A stretch of DNA of 55,092 nt from Gammaproteobacteria bacterium (GTDB taxonomy: Bacteria > Pseudomonadota > Gammaproteobacteria > Steroidobacterales > Woeseiaceae), in assembly GCA_030429005.1 (NCBI GenBank), contig JAUIDP010000014.1, forward strand, positions 1-55,092, in the 5' to 3' direction. Under the pieces are notes generated by a model, which saw nothing but the letters and a program-made list of their open reading frames with translations, did not search any database and was not told where the DNA came from. Position numbers and translations under genes: made by a program. This document shows, one piece after another, positions 9,095-17,767 of this stretch (the first letter of the stretch is position 1; each line of letters starts with the position of its first letter).

Positions 9095-9814
9095 TCAGTC
9101 CTCCAGCGCCGAGTTCGCCGGATCGCGCAATACCATCAGCGCCAGCGCCGTGGCAATCACGCTAAGCCGCAGATCCGAACCGATGTCACCGGCAACGAAC
9201 AGCGTCGGGTTGACGTCGGTCAGCTGGACCACTGCGACGATCGTTTCCTCGAATGTCAACTGGTAGCCGATCGGTGCAGATGACTGCAATTTTGAGCCCG
9301 CGTACTTGTGCAGCGACTCGATGCCGAGATGATTGTCAAATACGCTGGACTGGCCACTGCGCCGGTCCATTGCCAGCATTTTCGCGGCAAGGCCTTTCGC
9401 TTTCGGCTGGCCGATAAGCAACCGCGCACCGAGCAGCTTGTCGTCCAGCCAGAAATCGCATTGATAGGACATCTTCTTCGGGTCGAATGTCACGACATCG
9501 ACATTGACGGTCTTTCTGCCGACCTTGCAATCCGCACTGGCAATTTCTGTGGACTCGGCGTCCTGCAACAAGAATGATGAGCTGCCCTTGTTCGAAACAT
9601 AGCTGTCATTCAACAGACCCAGCCGCGATTCGCCGCGAGAGAACTTGCCCTTGAGCTCGCCCAGCCGAAAACTGCCGCGGTTGTATCCACCGAAGCCAGT
9701 CGCATCCAGCCGCTCGCTGTTCGCGGCAAAACCATCCGGCAATTGCACCTCGGCCACCGGCAGAGCGTGACCCGAGAGACTGACGCAGATGATTGAAAGT
9801 GCAACGAAGCGCAT
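9095..9814 (-). CDS. Secreted protein of unknown function
   Basis: I do not recognise this 239-residue protein. It starts with a short signal peptide (MRFVALSIICVSLSGHALP). A mixed alpha/beta body follows with only two further cysteines, in ASADCKVGRK and YQCDFWLDD, which could form a disulfide in the periplasm. A hydrophobic stretch near the C-terminus (LSVIATALALMVL) could be a tail helix. The pattern of GSSSFLLQDAES and CDFWLDDKLLGARLLI hints at a beta-sandwich, but this is weak. The start lies only 11 bases beyond the T-tract of a strong terminator, with a GGAT Shine-Dalgarno element, so expression may depend on read-through. Confidence 0.7.
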   Translation of the reverse strand: MRFVALSIICVSLSGHALPVAEVQLPDGFAANSERLDATGFGGYNRGSFRLGELKGKFSRGESRLGLLNDSYVSNKGSSSFLLQDAESTEIASADCKVGRKTVNVDVVTFDPKKMSYQCDFWLDDKLLGARLLIGQPKAKGLAAKMLAMDRRSGQSSVFDNHLGIESLHKYAGSKLQSSAPIGYQLTFEETIVAVVQLTDVNPTLFVAGDIGSDLRLSVIATALALMVLRDPANSALED

Positions 9815-9825
9815 TTTGTTGATCC

Positions 9826-9859
9826 AAAAAAAGGCACGCGGCCTTTGCGGCCGCGTGCC
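9826..9859 (-). terminator. Rho-independent terminator of the beta-barrel gene
   Basis: An 11-bp perfect GC-rich stem (9833-9843 paired with 9849-9859, loop TTTGC) is followed on the minus strand by seven T (9832-9826). It lies ten bases past the stop of the outer-membrane protein gene at 9870. It sits directly in front of the next gene on the same strand, so it may set the ratio between the two. Confidence 0.88.
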
Positions 9860-9869
9860 AACCCGGCAA

Positions 9870-10409
9870 CTAATGTGAGCCGAACTCGTAGTTCAGGTTG
9901 AGCGTCAGGCGATCCAGGTCGCCGCCGCCAATCTGCATCTGTCCGTACTCGCCGTTCAATGACCAGCGCGGCTGGATCTTGTAGCCGGCGCCAATCGCCC
10001 AGGAGAATGCGTCGTCATAGCCGTTCGCACGTTCCGCCAGGTCGTTGCCGACGGTAACCGCCGTGGAGTCGAGATAACTCCAGCCCAACCGGCCGTACGA
10101 GATGAATCGGGTGCCGATCGGAACTGACATTTTCGTCGACAGTTCCCAGACGTTACCGCTTACTTCCACGCCAGTGTCTTCGACCAAACCCTCGGCGTCG
10201 AACAACCGCGTGTACGCGCCTTCAACAGCAAAACGTTCGCTCAGGTTGTAGCCGCCAAGAATCGTTGCCGACGGCACTGTTTCATCAAACCCGGAAAATT
10301 CAACCTGGTACGCGCCGCCGCCAAGGGCGGCGTAGAAAGTGCCTTTTTCGGCCGCCGTCACTGGCACGCTGATGGCGGCAATTGCCAGCAGCGTTGTTGT
10401 TTTCTTCAT
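9870..10409 (-). CDS. Small outer-membrane beta-barrel protein (porin-like)
   Basis: The 179-residue protein has a signal peptide (MKKTTTLLAIAAISVPVTAA) and then alternating amphipathic strands typical of an eight-stranded OmpA/OmpW-like barrel: GTFYAALGGGAYQVEF, ATILGGYNLSERFAVEGAYT, ISYGRLGWSYLDST, WAIGAGYKIQPRWSLNGEYG, LTLNLNYEFGSH. No peptidoglycan-binding domain is attached. It has its own consensus promoter, an AGGAGG ribosome site and a strong terminator, so it is probably well expressed. Substrate or structural role cannot be told. Confidence 0.82.
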   Translation of the reverse strand: MKKTTTLLAIAAISVPVTAAEKGTFYAALGGGAYQVEFSGFDETVPSATILGGYNLSERFAVEGAYTRLFDAEGLVEDTGVEVSGNVWELSTKMSVPIGTRFISYGRLGWSYLDSTAVTVGNDLAERANGYDDAFSWAIGAGYKIQPRWSLNGEYGQMQIGGGDLDRLTLNLNYEFGSH

Positions 10410-10455
10410 TTTATGGCCCTCCTTCAGGCCAAACCCGCAGGTCGCGGGCGAAACG

Positions 10456-10483
10456 ATATTACGCCGACGCCAATGGCCGTCAA
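10456..10483 (-). promoter_or_regulatory. Promoter of the beta-barrel gene
   Basis: On the minus strand TTGACG and TAATAT are separated by 16 bp, ending about 46 bases before the ATG at 10409, which is itself preceded by AGGAGG. This is a near-consensus housekeeping promoter. Confidence 0.65.
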
Positions 10484-10550
10484 GCGGAATAAATGTATTA
10501 AAAACAGTAGCTTGTTGCGCAGGAATCGGGACCGACCGCGCGCTGTTGTA

Positions 10551-11864
10551 TCACGCTTCGCGCAGATATCCCCAGCAGTGCAGGCGGTCGTGATCTTCGT
10601 ACCAGCGATCGCCGATGTCGGTGCGGTAGTACATGTTCGGTATCAGGATGTTCCTGACACGCTGGTAGGCCTGCGCCTGCGCCTGCCGTACGGACAAGCC
10701 CATGCCGGTCACAATCAGCACGACACCGGAATTGCCGGTGATCAGCCATTCGCCATTCACTTCGCGCACGTCCTCGATATGAATGCCCTCGTACTTGGGC
10801 TTGCGGAAAATGATGATGCGGTCCCTCGAGTTGGCGGCGAAAGTTTTCGGATCGTTGTAGGGAAACGGCGGCACGACGACGCGCACGCCGATCTGGAAGC
10901 CCGTGCGGGTCTTGAAGTTCTTCAATTCGCCACTTGCCATGCCGTAGAGAAACTCGCCCATCGGCATCGAGATGCCGTCGCTCTGGATGCTGATCGTCGG
11001 GTAGCCGAAGCGTGCCGTGAATTCGAGCGGATAGATGCCCTGCCCGTTGACGATGCAGTTGACGTCGATGTAGCCGACGTAGTGTTCTTCGGCCAGCTTG
11101 TCGCGCAACTTTGCCAGCGTCGCCGAGAACAGCTTGTTGGGCCCGCTCCAGTACATGCAGGTGCCCATCTCGCCGGTGGCCGGACCGATATTGCCCGGGA
11201 ACAGCGGCTTGTGCTCAAAGTTGATGTTGATCGGCATCATGAAGTCGCTGCCATTGAAGAACGCACCGACGGCCACTTCGACTCCGCGAACGCGCCGCTG
11301 CAGCTGAAAAACCTTGACGGTATCCGCATAGACAGCCTTGTAGGACTGCAACACGTGGATAACGTCGGTACCATCCTCTTCCTGGCCGACGAACAGCAGC
11401 CGCTTGATATTCTGTGCTTCGCCGCTTGGCTTGATGACGTAGGTCGCGGGGTGCGCCCGCACGTAGTCGATGGCTGTGTCGAAGTCATTGAACTCCTCGA
11501 ACGGGATGATCGACACGCCGTGTTTGCGGAGTTCCTGCTGGCCGAAGGTGCGGTCGTCTTCGAGCCGGTCAGTGTAGGCGGTACCGCCGACAACATGTTT
11601 GCCGGCCGCGCGCAGCCTGGCGGCTTTTTCTCCCTGCCCGAGCACATCGTCGAACACGATGACATCCGCCCAGTCGACATGGTCTTCCCAGCTGTCCACT
11701 TTGGGCACGAAACCATCGCCGATCAGGCGCTCGTCTTCGTTCTCGATGTAGTAACGGACTTCGTTGCCGTCCCGCGATACCAGCCAGGCGATATCGCTGA
11801 TCAACGCATCGATCGACACAAACAGAAACCGTTTTGGCTCAAACCGCTTTGGCTCGGCACTCAT
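10551..11864 (-). CDS. PurD-like ATP-grasp ligase
   Basis: The 437-residue protein resembles glycinamide ribonucleotide synthetase in its ATP-grasp fold: TYVIKPSGEAQ (ATP-binding strand, about residue 140), the central GPATGEMGTCMYW, YVGYIDVNCIVN and YPLEFTARFGYP, then a C-terminal domain with TGMGLSVRQAQAQAY. The N-terminal 100 residues (FLFVSIDALISDIAWLV) do not look like the PurD N-domain, so a purine role is unlikely. ATP-grasp enzymes join a carboxylate to an amine or thiol through an acyl phosphate. It is divergent from a FemAB-like GNAT gene 92 bases away, and the pair may build an amide-linked product together. Start chosen at the ATG with GGGAG upstream. Confidence 0.75.
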   Translation of the reverse strand: MSAEPKRFEPKRFLFVSIDALISDIAWLVSRDGNEVRYYIENEDERLIGDGFVPKVDSWEDHVDWADVIVFDDVLGQGEKAARLRAAGKHVVGGTAYTDRLEDDRTFGQQELRKHGVSIIPFEEFNDFDTAIDYVRAHPATYVIKPSGEAQNIKRLLFVGQEEDGTDVIHVLQSYKAVYADTVKVFQLQRRVRGVEVAVGAFFNGSDFMMPININFEHKPLFPGNIGPATGEMGTCMYWSGPNKLFSATLAKLRDKLAEEHYVGYIDVNCIVNGQGIYPLEFTARFGYPTISIQSDGISMPMGEFLYGMASGELKNFKTRTGFQIGVRVVVPPFPYNDPKTFAANSRDRIIIFRKPKYEGIHIEDVREVNGEWLITGNSGVVLIVTGMGLSVRQAQAQAYQRVRNILIPNMYYRTDIGDRWYEDHDRLHCWGYLREA

Positions 11865-11956
11865 TCCGACTGCTCCCACAGGAATTGGCAGGTCAACATA
11901 TCTGAGTCGGAGTATCCGCGTGTAGTATTGCGGCATCAAGTAGAAGAGGCACCGTT

Positions 11957-12895
11957 TTGATAAGGACAGAAACCGACCCCCAGGCTTGCCGGACCCTCTG
12001 GGACCAGTTCTCGCCACGGCAAAACGCCTGGGATGACTGGGACCTGATGTATGCCTTCCACGACCAGGATCGCCACCGCTTTCACTTCCTGGTGCACGAG
12101 GAGAATGCGGAGGCGAACGGACTGGTTCCGCTGGTCTTCGATACAACGCAGGACCGCTACATGCTGATGGCTGGCAGCTACCCCGACGGCAGGGAGTTAT
12201 GGATCCGCCACCCTGACTTCCCGGAATTTTTCGAGCAGTTCCCCGATCGCACGGTGCTGTTTGATCTCAGGCAGGGCTGTGCCGACGATATCGTTCGCAT
12301 CCACCCGCAATACGCGGATCATTTCGCGGAGCAGGACCACCGCTATTTCCTCGTTCCTGCGAGTTTCGACTTCGACTTCGTCAATCACCTCGATGTGCTC
12401 GGCAAGGACAGGAAACAGAAGTTCCTCTACGACCTGCGCAACATCCGCAAGCGTGAACCACAGCTTGACTGGAGCAACGACAACGAGTCCGACCTGTTCA
12501 TCGAACTGGTGAACCGCAACTTCGGCGCCGAGTCTGACTATGCGAATCCGGACGATGCCAAAGAAGTGCGCCGGGTTATTGGCGAACTGCAGTCCAGCGG
12601 ACGCCTGAAGACGCTGACGATCTCGATTGACGGCGTGCGACAAGCCGTTTCAATGTCACTGTTGCAGAACAACAGGATGGTCGCGCTGTATTCGTCCAGC
12701 AACAACGACTTCAACAACCTCGGCAAACTGTTGAATGTCGAGACGATCCAGGAAGCCTGCCGCCTGCGGGTCGACGAGATCAGTTACATGACCGGCATGC
12801 AGTGGAAAGCCAACTGGAAAATGCAAAGCGAGGTTTGCTGCACCTTTCGCAAACCAGTGGCGACCGCTTGGAATCAGTCTAATATGAATCCGTAA
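11957..12895 (+). CDS. BioF2/FemAB-like GNAT acyltransferase
   Basis: The 312-residue protein matches the GNAT family related to FemAB and BioF2-like (PF13480): the middle KDRKQKFLYDLRNIRKRE and the C-terminal core LYSSSNNDFNNLGKLLNVETI followed by RLRVDEISYMTG are typical of the acyl-CoA or aminoacyl binding half. The initiation codon appears to be TTG at 11957, after AGAGG. The later ATG would cut away conserved N-terminal sequence. No signal peptide, so it acts in the cytoplasm. Its divergent neighbour is an ATP-grasp ligase, which suggests one pathway with two amide-forming or N-acylating steps; the substrates are unknown. Confidence 0.7.
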   Translation: MIRTETDPQACRTLWDQFSPRQNAWDDWDLMYAFHDQDRHRFHFLVHEENAEANGLVPLVFDTTQDRYMLMAGSYPDGRELWIRHPDFPEFFEQFPDRTVLFDLRQGCADDIVRIHPQYADHFAEQDHRYFLVPASFDFDFVNHLDVLGKDRKQKFLYDLRNIRKREPQLDWSNDNESDLFIELVNRNFGAESDYANPDDAKEVRRVIGELQSSGRLKTLTISIDGVRQAVSMSLLQNNRMVALYSSSNNDFNNLGKLLNVETIQEACRLRVDEISYMTGMQWKANWKMQSEVCCTFRKPVATAWNQSNMNP

Positions 12896-12983
12896 TCCAG
12901 CGGCAATACAGACCGTGCAGGACCTTTGAACGACCGATCGCGCTGCATATGGCAAATGCGCGACTTTCGAACTCACCGAACCT

Positions 12984-12989
12984 TATAAT
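12984..12989 (+). promoter_or_regulatory. Consensus -10 element of the coiled-coil/AAA+ operon
   Basis: A perfect TATAAT lies 80 bases before the ATG at 13069 in a 173-base intergenic region. A matching -35 is not evident at 16-18 bp, so an activator or alternative factor may assist. The start codon itself has AAGGA at good spacing. Confidence 0.4.
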
Positions 12990-13068
12990 CAAGCGATTCG
13001 TCCCCATGTCAATCCTACAAAGCCCTCAATTCGGGACGCTGTAACACTCGCCAAGAAGGATACGAATA

Positions 13069-14784
13069 ATGGCTGACAATCAAGAAAGCGGCGCGAAACT
13101 CAAACGGCAGGAAACCACCGACGACATTCTGGATATAGCTCTGAACAGGGATCGCAAGTCACAACGATCGGAAAAAAGCGAGACTTCGCAGGAACAAAGC
13201 ACGACGGCCAGGAAATTTGCCAACATAGAAAGCAATGCGTACTACAGAATTGTGTTTGGTGAAGGCGAGCCGGAAGCGAAGAAGGAACAGGTTGCGAAGC
13301 TGCTTGCATACGACACGACGCTGGACAAGACCGAAAACAAGGAGAGGCTGGCTGCATTCGAGCTATTTAAAGAATGGCTCATGGACCAACGCAAGGACAT
13401 GGCTCAGGAGATAATTAACCTGACCGACACCGATGCGTTTTCAGAGCTGAAAGACGTTTTCGACCAGATGAACCAGGGGTTGCTGAACTTTGAAAAGCAG
13501 ATGGCCCCGCTTACAGATATCCTCGATGCAGTTTACAAGTTGCGCATGGCCAGTGATGGAGCAATGTTCGATGTCTTCCGGGAAATCCAGGAAGACAAGG
13601 AAGAGGAGGCGCGTATCGCAGCTTTGCGCTCTGAGCAGGATGCGGAACTGGAACGACTGAATCTCGAAGTAGCGTCTATTCGAGAGCGCAACCTCGTGTT
13701 GCAGGGACAAAAATCCTGGTTTGGACTGGGCGGCACCAAGAAAAGCGCGCTCCAGCAAATCGCAAAGAATGAGAGTCAACTGGACGGTGTGCGGTCGTCA
13801 ATCTCCGTTCTCGAATCCGAAATCGACAACACCAAGTTCAGCAGGGAGTCTCGATTTGCCCAGTTTGCGGAGGAAAAACGCAAGCTCCGTGAATTGCTGG
13901 ATATCACATCCGAGGAACACAAGGAGCGCCAGCAAGCGCTGGTCGACAGCGCCAATGGCTTTGTCGAAATGGCAGAAACTCGAACTTCGAATGTCCTCGA
14001 ACATCTGGAGGGGATCAATGACCAGGTTGATCGTCTCGGTGATAGCAATGGTGGAATGCGAAATGTGTACGCAGTAATAAGCGAAGCTGTGGAAGAGGCA
14101 GAAGCAGCGAACACCCGGACCAGGGACAGCCTCGTCGAAGGACCTGACGGGGAAAGCAATATTCAGCAAATGAATCGTGAGAACAAGAAGATGGCTGTCG
14201 AGGAACATGTCACAGCACTGACTGCTGCGAAAGTAGACACGATGGGTACGTTTAGCGATCTGACTGCGGAAAGTTACCGCATAAAGTCCATGAAGGACTC
14301 CAACAACAACCAGGTTGCAAAGACCCGCAGCTTGAACAGTAAAGGTGTTTCCGGCGTTGCAAGCCGGCTGAGCACAGTTTTGCAGGGTGTTTCCATGGCG
14401 GCGCTGTCTGAGTCGTCGGAAGTAGCCCAGATGACGCTGGAGCGGATGAACGAACAGACGAATCGAATCACTCAGAAAGAAGCACTGAAGAATGCAATGG
14501 GCATCAGCCAGGAAAATGACGCGCTCGTGAAAGCTATCGAAGAGCTTGAGAGCTACGGCAAGATTGCCAGAGCCGCGACCGACATCAGTCGCGAGGGCTA
14601 CCAGGAAATGAAACAGAACCTTGCTGAACTCGAGAGAACGGCCAGAGACGTTTCCGATGCCGTCAAAGACGCAGTTGCAGTCGGTGCTGATGTGATGAGT
14701 GACAGTTCGTCCGATGACAAGGAACGCGCGAATACCGAAACATCCGGTACGGGCAGTGATCCGTTTGGCCGTCTGAACCAGTAG
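13069..14784 (+). CDS. Cysteine-free coiled-coil protein of unknown function
   Basis: I do not recognise this 571-residue protein with confidence. It contains no cysteine, no signal peptide and no membrane helix. Charged residues are dense and heptad-like coiled coil covers roughly residues 170-320 (EEEARIAALRSEQDAELERL onward) and 480-540. A short glycine/aromatic island, SWFGLGGTKKSALQQI near residue 217, interrupts the first coil. The tail is Ser/Asp rich and disordered (DVMSDSSSDDKERANTE). The C-terminal helical part slightly recalls TelA-type toxic-anion-resistance proteins, but this is only an impression. It is first in an operon with a ClpB-like motor five bases downstream, so it may be a scaffold, substrate or filament for that motor. 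Composition is more A+T-rich than most neighbours. Confidence 0.75.
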   Translation: MADNQESGAKLKRQETTDDILDIALNRDRKSQRSEKSETSQEQSTTARKFANIESNAYYRIVFGEGEPEAKKEQVAKLLAYDTTLDKTENKERLAAFELFKEWLMDQRKDMAQEIINLTDTDAFSELKDVFDQMNQGLLNFEKQMAPLTDILDAVYKLRMASDGAMFDVFREIQEDKEEEARIAALRSEQDAELERLNLEVASIRERNLVLQGQKSWFGLGGTKKSALQQIAKNESQLDGVRSSISVLESEIDNTKFSRESRFAQFAEEKRKLRELLDITSEEHKERQQALVDSANGFVEMAETRTSNVLEHLEGINDQVDRLGDSNGGMRNVYAVISEAVEEAEAANTRTRDSLVEGPDGESNIQQMNRENKKMAVEEHVTALTAAKVDTMGTFSDLTAESYRIKSMKDSNNNQVAKTRSLNSKGVSGVASRLSTVLQGVSMAALSESSEVAQMTLERMNEQTNRITQKEALKNAMGISQENDALVKAIEELESYGKIARAATDISREGYQEMKQNLAELERTARDVSDAVKDAVAVGADVMSDSSSDDKERANTETSGTGSDPFGRLNQ

Positions 14785-14789
14785 TTTTC

Positions 14790-17006
14790 ATGAGCGCGCC
14801 TACAGAAGACCTGGTCCACGATCACCTGATACGCGGACACGACTACCTCAACTACTTTCCCGACTTTGAACTGGTCGGGCGTGACCAGGTACTGCACAAA
14901 CTAACGGCAATACTCATGCGTAAGCACGCAAACAACGTATTGCTGATCGGGGCCGGTGGCGTTGGCTGCTCCGCGATCTGCCTGGGACTGCAAGAAAGCA
15001 AACATAAGCCGGACACTCCATTCGATATCGTAAGCAAAAGATTCTTCTGGCTCGACAGTGACTGGCTGTTCTCCAGCGGTGATGCACAAAACATTGGAGA
15101 TGGTTTTTCGAAAGCGTTGCGCACGTTATCGCGGACACAAGATTCCGTACTGATTATCGATGATATGCGCGACTTTATTGAAGCCGCGCGAAACAATGGT
15201 TGCACACATTTGATCAATGCGCTGATGCGCGCGCTGAAGAAGAAGAAATTTCAGGTCATCATAGAATCGAGAGACGACGACCTGGAAACAGTCCTAAAGT
15301 GTCATTCCGATATGCTGGAAAGCTATACGATGTTGGACATCGCCGAGCCTGACGAAGATTTGTTGCGGGAAATAGTTGGAAGTGCCGCTTCGGTACGACT
15401 TAGAAAACACCACAAGATCCGGATATCGGACCAGGCGATTGAGGCTGCGATCGATGTAACCAGCAAGTACCGGATACGGGACCTCGGGCTAAGCCGAGCC
15501 CAACCCGAGCGCTCACTGACACTATTGGACCGCGCCCTAACCACGTATCGACTGAAAGCGCATGCTCGGGACCCGCAGCTGGATACACTGGACGAGGAGC
15601 TGGCAGCACTGCGCAAGGAAAAGAAAGATTCAGATGCGTCAGCTGTACAAAAGCGCATTGAAGACATTTCTATTGCGTGGTCGGAGCGCCAACAGAACAT
15701 CAAAAGCATATTTCAAGAACTTCGTGACGGCGAAGATGCGATTCGTGATCTCGAGGCCGAGATTGAGGCCCACCGCGAACGCGAAAGGCAGACACTACAG
15801 GACGCATCACGTGACGAAGAGGCCGGCGACAACAGTGCAAATTATGTTTCTTTTGCAGCACGTGTATCCGGGTCCGGATACGATTCCGAAGCAGTAACGA
15901 AACTCAAATCTCAAATCTCGAAGTACGAAGCAGAGGTTGGAAAAAACAAGGAGAAGTTTGATGCTCTTACAAATGAGATCAACAATGCTCTTGAATTGAC
16001 CCGCGACCATGTGCTCGAAGAATTCAGCAGCATATCCGGAATACCGGTCAGCAAATTGACCCAGGATGAACGGGCCAAGCTGCTGCATCTCGACGAAAAT
16101 CTGGAGAATCGCGTTTTCGGGCAGCATGAAGCCGTAACCCTTCTGGCAAACCAGGTTCGGGTTGCCCGCGCAGGCTTACAGAGCCCCAACAAGCCACAAG
16201 CGGCATTTATGTTTCTCGGGCCATCCGGTGTCGGCAAGACAGAGCTGGCAAAGGCGCTGACAGTCGAATTGTTCGACGACGAACGCTCGCTGCTTAGATT
16301 CGACATGTCGGAATACATGGAAAAGCACGCGGTTGCCAAGCTTATCGGGGCTCCACCTGGCTACGAAGGCTACGAGGCCGGCGGAATCTTGACGAACGAA
16401 ATGCGTAGAAATCCGCGACGCATTATTCTGTTTGATGAAATCGAGAAAGCACATCCGGACATATTTAACGTGTTCTTGCAAATTCTCGACGATGCAAGAT
16501 TAACCGATAACCGCGGACTAACTGTGTCGTTTCGCGATGCGATAATTCTGATGACGACAAATATCGGAACGACACATTTTCTTGCGGAAGAAGATTTCGA
16601 CATTGCCAAAGGAATGGCTATTGAAGACCTTGACGCGCAGTACCGCCCCGAGTTCCTTGCTCGCTTCAATGGCAAACGAAACATTGTCTGCTTCAAGCCA
16701 CTTTCGCTTGAAGTCATTGAAAAGATTGCAGCACGGGATATTCGGGCGCTCAATGACATGGTAAGGATGTCGCTTCCGGACCTATCGGTCGATATCGACG
16801 ATAGCTCACTGCGCGCGATGTGCCGAGACCACTACAAACCGATAACCGGTGCACGAGGTATTACCGGCTACATCGAGGGAGTCATCAAACCGGAAATCGC
16901 CAATACCGTGCTGTTCAATCAACAAGCCAGCGGCACTGTGGTCGTCCGCTATGACGAGAAAACCAGGGAAGTTGTACTCCATCCACCCCAGTCAGCTACC
17001 GGATAG
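14790..17006 (+). CDS. ClpB-like AAA+ protein with inactive first ring
   Basis: This 738-residue protein is a double AAA+ Clp/Hsp100 ATPase lacking the usual N-terminal Clp_N domain. D1 (about 25-230) is degenerate: Walker A reads GAGGVGCS at residues 54-61 with Cys in place of the essential Lys, Walker B is LIIDDM instead of a DE pair, and the paired arginine fingers are replaced by MLESYTM. A coiled middle region (about 265-420) leads to the ClpB-like SGIPVSKLTQDERAKLLHL. D2 is intact: GPSGVGKT (about 477-484), pore loop GYEGY (524-528), ILFDEIEKAHPD (545-556), YRPEFLARFN, and sensor GARGI. The ClpP-docking IGF/IGL loop is absent, so it likely remodels proteins rather than feeding a protease. 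It sits between a coiled-coil gene and a membrane protein gene. Confidence 0.85.
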   Translation: MSAPTEDLVHDHLIRGHDYLNYFPDFELVGRDQVLHKLTAILMRKHANNVLLIGAGGVGCSAICLGLQESKHKPDTPFDIVSKRFFWLDSDWLFSSGDAQNIGDGFSKALRTLSRTQDSVLIIDDMRDFIEAARNNGCTHLINALMRALKKKKFQVIIESRDDDLETVLKCHSDMLESYTMLDIAEPDEDLLREIVGSAASVRLRKHHKIRISDQAIEAAIDVTSKYRIRDLGLSRAQPERSLTLLDRALTTYRLKAHARDPQLDTLDEELAALRKEKKDSDASAVQKRIEDISIAWSERQQNIKSIFQELRDGEDAIRDLEAEIEAHRERERQTLQDASRDEEAGDNSANYVSFAARVSGSGYDSEAVTKLKSQISKYEAEVGKNKEKFDALTNEINNALELTRDHVLEEFSSISGIPVSKLTQDERAKLLHLDENLENRVFGQHEAVTLLANQVRVARAGLQSPNKPQAAFMFLGPSGVGKTELAKALTVELFDDERSLLRFDMSEYMEKHAVAKLIGAPPGYEGYEAGGILTNEMRRNPRRIILFDEIEKAHPDIFNVFLQILDDARLTDNRGLTVSFRDAIILMTTNIGTTHFLAEEDFDIAKGMAIEDLDAQYRPEFLARFNGKRNIVCFKPLSLEVIEKIAARDIRALNDMVRMSLPDLSVDIDDSSLRAMCRDHYKPITGARGITGYIEGVIKPEIANTVLFNQQASGTVVVRYDEKTREVVLHPPQSATG

Positions 17007-17014
17007 GATCTGAC

Positions 17015-17767
17015 ATGCCTGATGAGCAATCCCGGGAAGAACTGCTCCGTCGCGCTCGGGAACTGCACAACAAAGCCGGGGAGTCGGGGGACGACCGTTC
17101 TCGTCTTCACGAATCGACTGCTGAGCGATTGAGTCGCCAGAACCCGCTTGTGAGATCGTTGTTTCGTGCTTCCGATAGATTGCGCGATTCGCTGGGGCCG
17201 GTTGGCACTGTTCTGAGTTATTTGATTCGCTGGCTGGGAATATGGCTCAGGTGGTTGGCATTCGAGCCGACCAACGGTGATCTGAATTCCGTACGCTTCT
17301 CAAAATTTCGCGCACTCCGAAACCTGCTTCTGACCATTCTGGTCATATTTGGAGTTCACATTGCAGCAAGCGCTGCCTATTACTACGGCACCCATTTCGA
17401 AGAAACAGTGTACGTAACAGGCAAACAGGAAATCGTTACCGGCGAGCTCTACCAGTTCGGTGGCTGCACATCCCTTCCATGCAGCACCGCTGCCGACAAT
17501 GGCAAATTCTATCTCGTCGAGTCGAGCCTCTATTTTCCGCTCTTGCTGTATCCCGAGGAAGAAGTCTTTGCCAATATTCCACACCAAAACGCCGCATGTA
17601 ACGTCCGCGGATATGGAATCTACTTTCGGGCCTTGCGGTGGATTTATAAGACGTTCCAGCTTTATCAACATGTCGTCGACGTATCCTGCAGACCTTATAC
17701 GGAAGACGAAATTCGCCGAACGGTAACCGACGGGGAAATTGTTCGTGATCCGGTATCGGAAGATTAA
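17015..17767 (+). CDS. Membrane-anchored protein with Cys-containing outer domain
   Basis: This 250-residue protein has a charged, disordered N-terminus (about 1-45), an amphipathic or membrane segment VGTVLSYLIRWLGIWLRWLA (about 67-86), a clear membrane helix LLLTILVIFGVHIAASAAYY (about 103-122) and a C-terminal domain of about 125 residues. Four cysteines lie in that domain (CTSLPC, NAACNVRG, VDVSC), which suggests disulfides and a periplasmic location. The ETVYVTGKQEI and YGIYFRALRWIYKTFQLYQ segments loosely resemble DUF1523-type domains, but I would not assert it. It ends the operon, eight bases after the AAA+ gene, and is a natural membrane anchor for it. Confidence 0.72.
   Translation: MPDEQSREELLRRARELHNKAGESGDDRSRLHESTAERLSRQNPLVRSLFRASDRLRDSLGPVGTVLSYLIRWLGIWLRWLAFEPTNGDLNSVRFSKFRALRNLLLTILVIFGVHIAASAAYYYGTHFEETVYVTGKQEIVTGELYQFGGCTSLPCSTAADNGKFYLVESSLYFPLLLYPEEEVFANIPHQNAACNVRGYGIYFRALRWIYKTFQLYQHVVDVSCRPYTEDEIRRTVTDGEIVRDPVSED

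Noticed and set aside
10551-11864. True PurD of purine synthesis
   Set aside because: The N-terminal domain does not match and no purine gene is adjacent.
14790-17006. Reading the AAA+ protein as a ClpA or ClpX partner of ClpP
   Set aside because: No IGF/IGL loop is present in D2 and no clpP or clpS gene is nearby. The linker to D2 is ClpB-like.
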